NCBI GenBank assembly: GCA_028565635.1 | Contig: JAOXYB010061801.1 | Span: forward strand, 1-10,611 | Source of the DNA: Phoronis ovalis | Lineage: Eukaryota > Phoronida > Phoronidae | Direction of reading: 5' to 3' | Length of the DNA stretch: 10,611 nt | Shown: positions 1 to 7,967 of the stretch, piece after piece | Numbering within the stretch: position 1 is the first letter of the stretch | Layout of the letters: every line of letters begins with the position of its first letter | Made by a program: the position numbers and the translations under genes | Notes under the pieces: model-generated | What the model was told of the DNA's origin: nothing | The model's database searches: none | What the model saw: the letters and a program-made list of their open reading frames with translations, nothing else

Positions 1-656
1 TAGATAGCGGAGATAATTCTGAATTATAGCGCGTGCGTCTGGAAATAAATTTTAACCTGCCTTAAGTTACTTGCGTGGGCTCGTTCTTAAATTTGAGTGT
101 TTTCGCTGCGATCCAATTTTATTAGTTTAGCGATAGCATTCCACATGCTAAAATCTAGAGGCAATGGGTATTGGGATAATTAAAGTGTCACTGTAAACAA
201 TCGTATACAGGATGTTACTTCACATCTGTGCTCTTAATTTTGCATAAGCAATCCTTGAATTTAAATATAAGACACACTTATGTGAACAATTAATAGGATC
301 GCATTTACATTTAGTTGAACCAAATTATATCTGATCCTCAATTTCTACTAACCTCTGTTTCTTGAATTTTTATTAACAAAAATGGGCTTGACAGATAGGT
401 AAAAATGCATTTAACAGTGGGGCCTTAAATTACCTCCTCTCAAGAATAGTTTATGCCAAATTAGCTTCAGTTTGACATATGATTTTAACACACCACAGAC
501 GCATTTACTCTTGTATATGCACGCTGGTAATATTGTGACTTATGGTTGTTGAATAATCCAGGATAAAGTATAAAGGATAAAGGATAGAGGATAAAGTATA
601 CGTCTGTACAATACCAAAAGTATCTCTGTAAATAAATTGCAAATTATCTTTTGCAG
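1..656. other. AT-rich non-coding stretch, probably intron of the caspase gene
   Basis: No open frame of useful length and no recognisable exon was seen on either strand. If the 42-nt exon that follows is real, this is the 3' part of the intron before it. The end of the stretch carries a polypyrimidine-type acceptor (ATTATCTTTTGCAG) at 643-656. A short GGATAAA-type tandem repeat lies at about 559-600. Confidence 0.5.
559..600. repeat. Short imperfect tandem repeat of GGATAAA(GTATA) units
   Basis: Four imperfect copies of GGATAAAG/GGATAGAG, with GTATA spacers, follow one another. The purine-rich strand is the plus strand. It lies about 55 bp before the acceptor of the small exon at 657 and has no recognised function. 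Confidence 0.7.
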
Positions 657-698
657 GAAGGGCAGTGAACAAAATCAAATATGCTTGGGGACGCTATG
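657..698 (+). CDS. Putative 42-nt linker exon of the caspase gene
   Basis: The segment is bounded by a strong acceptor (TTATCTTTTGCAG) and a strong donor (CTATG followed by GTAAGG). Its length is a multiple of three. The only frame that is open and matches the phase 1 boundaries of the later exons reads RAVNKIKYAWGRY, with split codons at both ends. It would lie in the linker between prodomain and protease domain, which is poorly conserved, so homology cannot confirm it. The evidence is splice signals and phase only. A chance match remains possible. Confidence 0.42.
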
Positions 699-3600
699 GT
701 AAGGGCACATATTTGGTCGCTCTTTAGAAACAGTGTCTTTTCCTTCGTTAAACCACCTGATCCAAACACCGTTACTCACTTCAAAGGCATTTTATAAGGC
801 ACACTGTTACGCGCTTCAGAAGGTGTTGTGTTATATTACAGCTAGCACGTGTTACACCGTTACATGCTTTAACCGATAAAACGGGCGGTCAGTATTCTAT
901 GGCTATGATATAGTTTTACGGCCTTGCTTTTGGATGAAAGCGATAGCAAATCAGTGGTCAGCATTTCAAGCCTTTCATTGTTTTCAGATATCACCAGCGC
1001 AGGTTCGAACCGCCAGGAATATATATATATATAATTAGATGTTTTAAAACAAGCCGTGTACCCTGTATATGGGGATTAGATATATGTTTTCATCATTATA
1101 TATTAGGTTGGGTTTAAGGCTAGGGGTTAGGGTAGGTTAGTAGGTAAGGTAAGTATATATAGTGATTTTTTTATATTTCTTGATATGTATTGTAACAGTT
1201 ACGGTTAAAGCATGTAACGGTGTAACACGTGTTAGCTGTAATATAACACAACACCTACAGAAGCGCGTAACAGTGTGCCTTATAACATACCTTTGAAGCG
1301 AGTAACGGTGTTTGGATCGGGTTAAACAATATATATAATTACGCTTTTCTACGAATGCCTTCTGGTGTAAGTTCGTTTTTGGTACAAGTGCCATCATCGT
1401 AAGAACAGCATAACAAACAACATGTAAATATAGGAAACTTTTAAACTGTTGTACTATAAACAAACTGGATAAATATTTATATTTAGCATGAGAGAGACAA
1501 AATAAAAAGTAACATGGATGGCTTTAACTGATTGCTCTGATTCAAATATCGCTGGTTTTCCAAACATTACCATTATTACATTGAAATGTTTGAATAATCG
1601 ATATAGTCTTCTGAAGAATTGTGATTTCATTTCAGTTTCCAGGAAACTAGCCACTGCATCAGAAAATACCATTTTAAAAGACGTAGGAGGAAGAAGTATG
1701 AATTAGGCAGTTTTCATTTTATTTTATATTTCTACATTTTTACGTAACTACTTTAATATTTACTATACCCATATCAGATAATATTACCGTCAATAGAGTT
1801 GCATGCTTAATTTTGCTATCAACACATATCAGTACAGTATTTGTTTTATATGATAATTCTCTGCTTAGGATTTTCACTTACGATATTATTTACGATTAAC
1901 CTGTGATGCTATAATTAAGATATTTCCCTAGTTATTCTTGATGTTATCGCTTTATATCTGCATATTTGATTCCATCTGATGTTAAATCTTTGAGTTAGGG
2001 AATAATTCAGTTTGCTTGGACACTTGCTAAATGTACTCATAACATGTGTGCGACATGTTCTTAAATTAAACTGCCGACCTTAATGTCTTTTAGTGTACAC
2101 AGCTGCTGAAGTCGGCCATTTTCACCATCTACGTGAACGAGCGGCATCCGTCGCATCGATAGGATCGTCTGTAAATACTACCTTCACCATCGACGAACCT
2201 TACCAGATGAGACATAAACCTTTAGGTGTAGCAGTTATCATCAGTAACCATGACTTCAGCCGTGCAGGGGAAGGATTCACTAATAGAGTTGGAACAGAGG
2301 CAGATCAAGGTTCGTCAAGGTGCCCGATCCGTAGTAAAATCCACATAAAGTGCATAAATCATTAAACCGTGTCGAATTGTTCGTTTTCTTTAAAAGTATG
2401 TCCGATATGTTGCAAAAATATCAAATATGTATCTTAAACACTTAGAAATCTTTTTACAAGTGGGAACCTGGCAATTTCCTTTTTTAATAATTAATTATTC
2501 AGCTAGTTACATAGGGACATTACGCAAAGTTACTCATTCAATTAATTAATAATGAATGCATGTTTATTTTAAATACAAATTGTGAGGAAAACGTTAAGAA
2601 CAGAAAGTGAATTTTTATGGTTGCAATGCCAACTGAATATATTGTTGTCATAATATTTGTGCGAAATATTTAACTGATTGCTCTGAATTTTGATGACTTG
2701 ATGAATCTTAAGAAAGTTTAAATTCATTGTTTTTTAAGCAAACTTTATTGGTGACTTTGAAGACATGGACTTCATAGTGCATGCATTCGAAGATTTATAT
2801 TCCACTGATATTCGATCCTGTATGAACCACTACAGCAGTGTCGACCACAGTTTGCTCAGCTGTTTTGTTTGCTGTATTATGAGTCATGGGGAAAGTGGCA
2901 GAACATATGGTGTTGATGGAGAGTCGGTGCCTCTTATTGAATTGACGTCAAAGTTCACATCAGCTGAATGTCCGTCACTCGTCGACAAACCAAAAGTGTT
3001 TATGATTGTATCTTGTCAAGGAAATAAGAACAGAGGTTAGAGAAGCATACGATTTTAATCATGCAACTGTTCTTTAATTAAAAATGGTAAAACTGGTTTG
3101 CATGGAACTGGCATTGTTAAAATTGGCTTTTCAATGCAATCTCGTTATACACGTTGTATGAACGTGTTATCCTTAATATCCCACTACTGAAGTCCTCTAA
3201 ATAACACATTTATCTAAAATATCTTATCAGGTAAAACGGAAACTGGCAACAAAGGAACTGCAGTAATTATTTTCAGTGAAAAGAAAGACTTTTTCCTTTT
3301 TATTTGAATTTCGTCGGATAAACTAAAATCTGTGACAAAGTACTACGTGTTGAATTCTTTTATACATTGCAAACTTCATAGAGGTGACCTTGCAGAGAAC
3401 CTTACTTTACTGTAATTTGCACCAGTATCAACGAGGACAAATTTTCTAGCGACTCCATTTGACCTTTATCTGTCATTATCTAAAGAACGAATTTATAATG
3501 TAAATTTTCTTTGTGTAAAATTTTTTTGGAAAACAAATTTTCTTACAAATATTTGTTTTTATCCTCATTAATTTATAGAAACAATACGGTTGGAAACTCC

Positions 3601-4657
3601 ACTCACTGATTTCACTGACCCAGTAGCAGAGGTGCCTGGGAGAGAAGATTTAATACCAGTAAGCGAAGAAGATTTCTTGGTAGCCTACTCAACCCTACCT
3701 GGATTTGCGTCGTATCGAGATCCGGATGGTACACCATTCATTAAATATTTTCTGAAGAATTTTAGAAAATATAAAGATATAAAAGATTTGGAAGATATAT
3801 TTAAAAACACTAATAAACATATGAATGAGAATCCATACTTACTCGAAGGTGGTAGACAGTTTAAGATGGGATGCATGCTCTTTTCTTCTCTAAGAAGACA
3901 ATTAATACTGAAATGCTCCGAAAATACGGTTCCGGTTGCAGTCGAAAGATTTATACCTCGAATATTACCTGCTTGTTTTTTTGCCGAGCTGCCTGAAGTG
4001 AGGGAATGTTCTCTCGAGTTGTCTTGTGTGCCCAGTGGTTCATGCCTTACACTGTCTGCTGAGAATCCTGCTGAAGGCGAAGAAGAAAATATTGCAGTGG
4101 AATCACTGGGCCCTGAACTGGCGTCGCATTTTGCAGAGGAACACAGTTTATTTGTACAGGATATTGAAAATACACCAAACGTTCATATTGAAGGAACTCT
4201 CAATGGCATAGAAGAGGGTGAAGTCGAGGTGTATTCTTGTACCCATGTCAAACAATGTGTACAAAGCAATGAAGAACAGTGGGGAAACAGCAAGCCTTAT
4301 TATTCTCAAGTTGCTAATATTCTTCCCAAAGAAGCAGAACACTGCAGTGGCATTGGAATGAAAATTTCCGCAAACACTAATGAGACTGCATCATGTGTGG
4401 AAGTAAAAGAAGTTTTACCTATGATTCACATCACTACAGAATCTCTGGAAGTTAATCCGTCATTAAGTGTTACGACTCGCTCATTCAATGCCTGTACACA
4501 GAGCACAATTCCTGCGCCCAGCAGTATCGACGAAAATGATTCTAGTCTTCAAACATCAGAAGAACATCAGGCACTGTCTCGAAGCAGTTCTTCAGTAAAA
4601 GATGACGATTTTAATTCCATGCAAGTACAGTTAGGTAGTTTTCATTTTGAAGCTTAA
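657..4657 (+). CDS. Caspase-8-like initiator caspase with long C-terminal tail (5' end outside the window)
   Basis: Cysteine-aspartate protease gene read as five spliced exons: 657-698, 1636-1695, 2094-2309, 2739-3035 and 3579-4657. Together they give 563 residues of a partial protein. The caspase domain spans about residues 70-317. It has YQM...P.G at the start of p20, the S1-pocket Arg in NRVGTEAD (98), catalytic His in MSHGE (155), catalytic Cys in VSCQG (198), the p20/p10 linker with candidate Asp cleavage sites (LTDFTD), and the second S1-pocket Arg in SYRDPDGT (251). The stretch ELTS.FT...CPSL..KPKVF is typical of caspase-8/10, the proteases that relay death-receptor or innate-immune signals in the cytosol. 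Every junction is phase 1, so the exons join without frame change. Odd points are the altered catalytic pentapeptide and about 246 extra residues (318-563) after p10. No prodomain is visible. Caspase identity is close to certain; the caspase-8 subtype is likely; the first two exons are less sure. Confidence 0.85.
748..875 (+). repeat. Left arm of the inverted repeat
   Basis: The arm runs from TTAAACCACCTGATCC to GCTTTAACCG. It matches the reverse complement of 1202-1327 almost throughout, for example the AAGCATGTAACGGTGTAACA block. It contains several GTTAC/CCGTTAC units. Confidence 0.85.
930..1018 (+). repeat. tRNA-like, SINE-type segment with A- and B-box motifs
   Basis: GATAGCAAATCAGTGGTCAGCA (about 942-963) resembles an RNA polymerase III A box and D arm. 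GGTTCGAACCG (1002-1012) is a near-perfect B box / T arm, about 40 bases further on, which is the spacing in tRNA-derived SINE heads. A full cloverleaf with paired acceptor stem is not apparent, so this is not called a tRNA gene. An (AT)n tract follows at once, as a SINE tail might. Confidence 0.5.
1018..1036. repeat. (AT)n microsatellite
   Basis: An uninterrupted AT dinucleotide run follows directly on the tRNA-like segment. Confidence 0.85.
1104..1150 (+). repeat. Degenerate GGTTAGG-type repeat
   Basis: Imperfect units such as GGTTGGG, GGGGTTAGGG, TAGGTTAG and TAGGTAAGG follow each other. They resemble telomere-like repeats but are too few and too irregular to be a telomere. They lie inside the fold-back element's spacer. 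Confidence 0.6.
1202..1327 (-). repeat. Right arm of the inverted repeat
   Basis: The arm is the inverted partner of 748-875. Clear matching blocks are GGTTAAAGCATGTAACGG, TAGCTGTAATATAACACAAC and GAAGCGCGTAACAGTGTGCC. A small gap near the outer end (GGATCGGG against GGATCAGGTGG) separates the copies. Confidence 0.85.
1636..1695 (+). CDS. Putative 60-nt linker exon of the caspase gene
   Basis: The acceptor ATTGTGATTTCATTTCAG ends at 1635 and a GTATGA donor follows 1695. The length is a multiple of three and both boundaries are phase 1. The frame reads (V)SRKLATASENTILKDVGGR and then a split codon that becomes Met with the next exon. The frame is open well upstream of the acceptor (from 1518), so an alternative first exon starting at the ATG there is possible. 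Low sequence conservation is expected in this linker. The case rests on splice signals and matching phase. Confidence 0.5.
2094..2309 (+). CDS. Caspase exon: N-terminal half of the p20 subunit
   Basis: The acceptor (TTAATGTCTTTTAG) precedes a 216-nt phase 1-1 exon, and the donor is CAAG followed by GTTCGT. After about 34 variable residues the product enters the caspase fold: YQMRHKPLGVAVIIS (beta 1), NHDFSRAG, then NRVGTEADQ, where Arg (codon 2285-2287) is the first of two S1-pocket arginines that bind the P1 aspartate. The alternative donor at 2320 would break the frame with the next exon, so 2309 is preferred. Confidence 0.85.
2739..3035 (+). CDS. Caspase exon: catalytic His and Cys region of p20
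   Basis: The acceptor is TTGTTTTTTAAG and the donor is AGAG followed by GTTAGA. The exon continues the alignment without a gap: A-NFIGDFEDMDF after GTEADQ, then VDHSLLSCFVCCIMSHGE with catalytic His (codon 2885-2887), ELTSKFTSAECPSL, and KPKVFMIVSCQGN with catalytic Cys (codon 3014-3016). In known active caspases the two residues before the Cys are Gln-Ala; here they are Val-Ser. The Gln normally helps to line the S1 pocket. Confidence 0.92.
3579..4657 (+). CDS. Caspase terminal exon: linker, p10 subunit and long Ser/Glu-rich tail
   Basis: The acceptor CCTCATTAATTTATAG precedes the exon and TAA ends it at 4655-4657. The first part is the inter-subunit linker with Asp sites, then p10: EEDFLVAYSTLPGFASYRDP with the S1-pocket Arg (codon 3716-3718), FIKYFLKNFR, and the final strand FSSLRRQLIL. 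Family members normally end within a few residues of this point. Here the frame stays open for another 246 codons (about 3917-4654). The tail is acidic and serine-rich, for example AEGEEENIAVESL and SRSSSSVKDDD, has scattered cysteines, and has no domain I recognise. It is probably disordered. Confidence 0.9.
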
Positions 4658-4658
4658 T

Positions 4659-4664
4659 AATAAA
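4659..4664 (+). promoter_or_regulatory. AATAAA polyadenylation signal candidate
   Basis: A canonical hexamer begins two bases after the caspase stop codon, which would give an unusually short 3' UTR of a few tens of bases. Other AATAAA hexamers occur further downstream, so a longer UTR is equally possible. Confidence 0.4.
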
Positions 4665-4750
4665 TTGCATGACTGTACATTCCAGCAAAGTCTAGAAGAT
4701 AAAGCATACTGATAAGACTTTAAATTAATTTGAGACTATTGTACATGTAT

Positions 4751-4780
4751 GTACACAAATTAACTGTACACAAATTAACT
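4751..4780. repeat. Perfect 2 x 15-bp tandem repeat
   Basis: GTACACAAATTAACT occurs twice in succession without mismatch. It follows the palindrome-like GTACATGTATGTAC. It lies in the probable 3' UTR or 3' flank of the caspase gene. Confidence 0.9.
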
Positions 4781-5717
4781 GCATCTGTTCCTTTACTGCA
4801 TATTTGTACTTTTTAAGATTAGACATAACTATATTCAAATGCGCATGACGTAAAAGTTATGTTATACTACTGCGCAATGCCTAGAAATGCTTTATTTTCA
4901 TTACGCAATATTATATGTATGAGTGATATAAAGTATATGATTACAATATCTAAGTAAAAACCTATATTATAAAGCCGTTAATTCCGTGTCAATGCATTTA
5001 TTTTTAAATGTGTATTTTTATTAGCAACAAATGCTGTGTACAATCAAACTGACGAATGCCTTAAAGCAGTACTAGCCAGCTTGATTTATATTTTAAACTT
5101 TCAGAATCATTCCATTTTGGTTTGATTTGAGTAATAACTTTACACAAAAACAAATTAATTTGAATTATTTTTTGTATTTGAGCGCTAAACGGCATATGTA
5201 CTTACGCCAGTATATTGTGCACTATTTGCTTTTAAGGATTTACCTCTAGTGTTCTTCTAATTCATGTAACTTAAAATATGTGTAGTGCCAGAGATGTGGT
5301 AATAATAAATATTAATTGCATACTGTACGTAGTTATTCAGTCTTGTGTTTCGCACAACTTGCGTAGTTTTGGAGTTGAAGCATAAACTTAGTAATGGTAT
5401 TAGTTGTAATATGTTTATTATTAACGATAGATGGTGCTTTGATTTGTATGTTTTATATTGTTTAGTGCTGTATAGAGCTTTCGTATACACTGTAGGTATG
5501 TAACTTAGTTGATAGTTTGCTTGCCTTGTATATACATCAATTTTGCAATATAAATAAGAGAATTTTGAAAAAGATTTTCAAAAGAAAAATAAGAACAACA
5601 CAGATGCAAACACAGACTAGCACTGGGAGACTAACATTCTATAAAGCATATTCTTCACTAATTTGATCCAAATATATTCAATTTCTTTTGAAAAAGAGAC
5701 ATTATGTCGTTAGAGAA
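4781..5717. other. AT-rich intergenic region
   Basis: No convincing exon was seen. Open frames here are AT-rich and lack domain motifs or paired splice sites. A CAATATAAATAAGAGAA segment near 5545-5561 and other AT-rich hexamers could serve as alternative poly(A) signals. Confidence 0.4.
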
Positions 5718-5752
5718 ACTTCCGAAATCCGAAATCTTCCGCTTCCGAAATC
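5718..5752. repeat. CTTCCGAAATC short repeat
   Basis: CTTCCGAAATC, CGAAATC, TTCCG and CTTCCGAAATC follow each other. ACTTCCG matches the ETS transcription-factor core, but this is a repeat-rich AT region and no promoter is evident. Confidence 0.55.
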
Positions 5753-5785
5753 TTTTTTTAACACTTTATCACTGAAAATATTTAC

Positions 5786-5985
5786 GTGCAATTAATTGAG
5801 GGATCAAGTTGTTTGCAAGCTTTATGTAAACAATTAATTCTCGAATTTAAATTTTGTTCTACTTCAGATGTTATTTTTCGTAGGGTGAGGTTGTGATTTT
5901 TTGATTTTTTCTTGCGCACCAGTCCTGTCTGTGTGCGAAGTGGGTTGTGTTTAGGTATATCAGGTGTAACTGTTTCCACCTCCCT
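5786..5985 (-). CDS. Possible isolated minus-strand exon of unknown product
   Basis: On the minus strand an acceptor (CATATTCAATTTTAG) precedes a 200-nt open segment that ends at a donor (TGCAC followed by GTAAAT). The frame would start in phase 0 and end in phase 2. The product is basic and polar, with a Pro-rich start (TPDIPKHNPLRTQTG), a KKKSKN cluster and a likely helix (KITSEVEQNLNSRIN). I recognise no family. No partner exon was identified on this strand, so it may be a retroelement fragment or chance. Confidence 0.22.
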
Positions 5986-6833
5986 CTAAAATTGAATATG
6001 CAAAACGATTCAATAGAAATCATGGCACTTATTCAAAATTTAAAATAGTTAAAACTATGATGTGAAGTTACCGAATTTTGTGTAAAGTCAGATAATTTTT
6101 TGTCTAAAGTAGAGTAATTCAATAGCAATTTATATCTCCATAAAAGCAAGAAATTGCGTTTAAATCAACAAGTATAATAGCCATGATAAGACATTTCAGA
6201 ATAGATCAGAACTACATGTTTTTTGACAAATTTGTACTGATAACCCCTCAATAAACTATTACAACATTTTATGTTGATGTTTGATACGGATTCAAATGCA
6301 TGTTTCAATTAAAACAAAATATGTTTACGTCATCTTACTTCGGTATATGCAGGTTTAGTGATAAATTACAACTCATCAAAATCAATTTTATCGGAACGCT
6401 GAGTTTATTAATAAAGACATCGTTACTATTTAGGAGTATGGGATAATCAGTTGTATCTTTAAATACAGTGTCTACGTCATGCATTTATTACTTTATTACT
6501 TATCTTAAGCAGAAATTCAAATACACAAATACATTAAGTAAAAAGTAAAACTCTAAACGTTGGATCGATAATGATTTACAGTTGCGACATGTATCACATT
6601 TAAAATCATAATTAATATATACATCTTTTTCGCCATGGTTACAATTAGATGCAGATGTCAAATTGAGAAAATCAAAGCAGTTATACATTAATATCATAGA
6701 GATGATATTTTAAACAAATTGGAACAAAATAATATACCTCAAATAACGCTTGTATGGACAAAGAATATATGTTGATATTTTTAACATAGTTTAAAGTAAT
6801 GAACAGTAAGGAACAAGCAGTGAGGAGCTCTAT
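5986..6833. other. AT-rich intergenic region
   Basis: Nothing supportable was found. A minus-strand open frame at 6500-6697 has a CDTCRNC cluster, but no splice sites or family match. An AATAAA hexamer lies at 6410-6415 on the plus strand. Confidence 0.35.
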
Positions 6834-7967
6834 ATGGACGAAGATAAAAAGGATGACGATGACGTAGATTTGAGGGACTTAATGTCAAACATTGAAAAAG
6901 GTAAGTGACATGACGGCCCTTTAGAATAGTTTTAAATATTAATACTACCTACATTATGCCCAGTAATGTTTATACAAGTAAGACAATAGAATACAAATTT
7001 GAAGTGCAGGTATCTTTCTTTGTCTGCATACGTTTATATTTTAGTTTTATGTAAAAGTAGTTTCATCCCCAACATGACAATAATAATTAATAAATAAAAC
7101 TGTGTCAAATCCCGATCATAAACCACTAAACTACACTTTTGAGAAGCAACCGAACATAGTACATGCAATCCCTGCCTAAGAGTGAATGAATTTACAGTCC
7201 AAAACGGCATAAAACAAAATCAGTACGTGTCATAATGACATGAAATTGCGCCAATTGTATTGCATCTATCATATTAAGTATTGTCTATCACACCTCACCG
7301 ACACTAGGTGGGTCTGCTGTATTCATTAGTGATTATGTTTTATCATTGTAAAATCCAGAATTGTAGATTTGAAACTTAATTAAAATATAATATGTTAAAT
7401 GTAAATGTATGTTATTAGGCAGTGTAAAAACGTTTGAAGGAACCTTTAGCAAGAACATATGAGAAAAGGGGAATTAAAAGTTTTAAAGACCGCAGTGTAA
7501 CTTCCGCATGGATCGTTTGAGTGCCTGAACCAGAAACATAACGGTTAAATTTTCGTTAAGTCAGTAGGTCAGACTGGATTGATTAGAAATTTCTAAATAT
7601 AAATATTGTTCGCTCTATGTGAAAATAAATGAATGTATAAAAAGATGTAATCGTTTTCATAGGTGTTGCGGCTGCATTGAAAGGAGAACGGGTTAAAGGG
7701 ATGCAGCATTGTTATTTCACCACTATAATTCCCCACTTGAGGATAGCGGCTTGCATCTCTGAGTATCTATCCTGTGAGCCTCTGCATGTCAGCAAAGAAA
7801 ACATCAAAAATATTTTACAAGAATTTAAACACCATGTTCCTGAGGGTGAGGCTCATACCACACACTTGACTGAAGCTCTTTTCACTGATAAAAATACGTA
7901 CAGAGGTTCTGATTACAGAGAAGCCAGCATAACATTACTGACAGTAGTTAAAAATCTACTAGCCTAG
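6834..7967 (+). CDS. Two-exon gene of unrecognised multicopy-type protein (possibly decaying)
   Basis: Exon 6834-6900 starts at ATG with an in-frame stop upstream and ends at a consensus donor (GAAAAAG followed by GTAAGT). Its product is MDEDKKDDDDVDLRDLMSN followed by IEK. Exon 7663-7967 follows the acceptor TCGTTTTCATAG. Both sides are phase 1, so they join to a 123-residue protein ending at TAG. The second exon reads KGERVKGMQHCYFTTIIPHL, then ISEYLSCEPLHVSKENIKNI, and ends near YRGSDYREASITLLTVV. I cannot name the family. It has the look of a large uncharacterised protein family dispersed in bivalve and cnidarian genomes, which is memory and not a search. Coding-like sequence continues past the stop in other frames, so the TAG may be a disabling lesion. 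Confidence 0.5.
6901..7662 (+). other. Intron of the plus-strand unit
   Basis: The stretch is bounded by GTAAGT at its start and CATAG at its end. It is AT-rich with no further exon or element recognised. AATAAATAAAAC near 7090 is a cryptic poly(A)-like signal. Confidence 0.45.

Larger units (their letters stand above)
748..1327. mobile_element. Fold-back (MITE-like) element with long inverted arms and a tRNA-like core
   Basis: Positions 748-875 and 1202-1327 are inverted copies of each other over about 127 bp, with roughly nine in ten bases matching and a few small gaps. The spacer of about 326 bp encodes no transposase and contains a tRNA-derived segment, an AT microsatellite and GGTTAGG-type repeats. 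The outer ends read TTAAACC on the left and GGTTAAAC on the right, so a TTAA target duplication, as used by piggyBac-type elements, is conceivable but unproven. The element sits in the intron after the 42-nt exon, about 50 bp past its donor. Non-autonomous DNA transposon or a fold-back pair of repeats are the main readings. Confidence 0.75.

Noticed and set aside
930-1018. Functional tRNA gene
   Set aside because: A and B boxes are present, but no acceptor stem or anticodon arm pairs convincingly. SINE-type remnant fits better.
1104-1150. Telomere or subtelomere
   Set aside because: GGTTAGG units are few and irregular, and lie inside a fold-back element within an intron.
1137-1463. 108-codon minus-strand open frame
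   Set aside because: It runs through the right arm of the inverted repeat and low-complexity DNA, and its product has no domain or coding-like pattern.
1454-1672. 72-codon minus-strand open frame
   Set aside because: It overlaps the plus-strand linker exon and its acceptor, and its product shows no recognisable feature.
4026-4342. Open frames at 4026-4211 (plus) and 4148-4342 (minus)
   Set aside because: Both are shadows of the caspase terminal exon in other frames.
5257-5490. 77-codon minus-strand open frame
   Set aside because: AT-driven composition rich in Tyr, Ile and Asn, with no splice sites or motif.
6500-6697. Cys-bearing minus-strand frame (CDTCRNC)
   Set aside because: The Cys cluster is short, no splice acceptor was found, and the rest is hydrophobic AT-rich translation.
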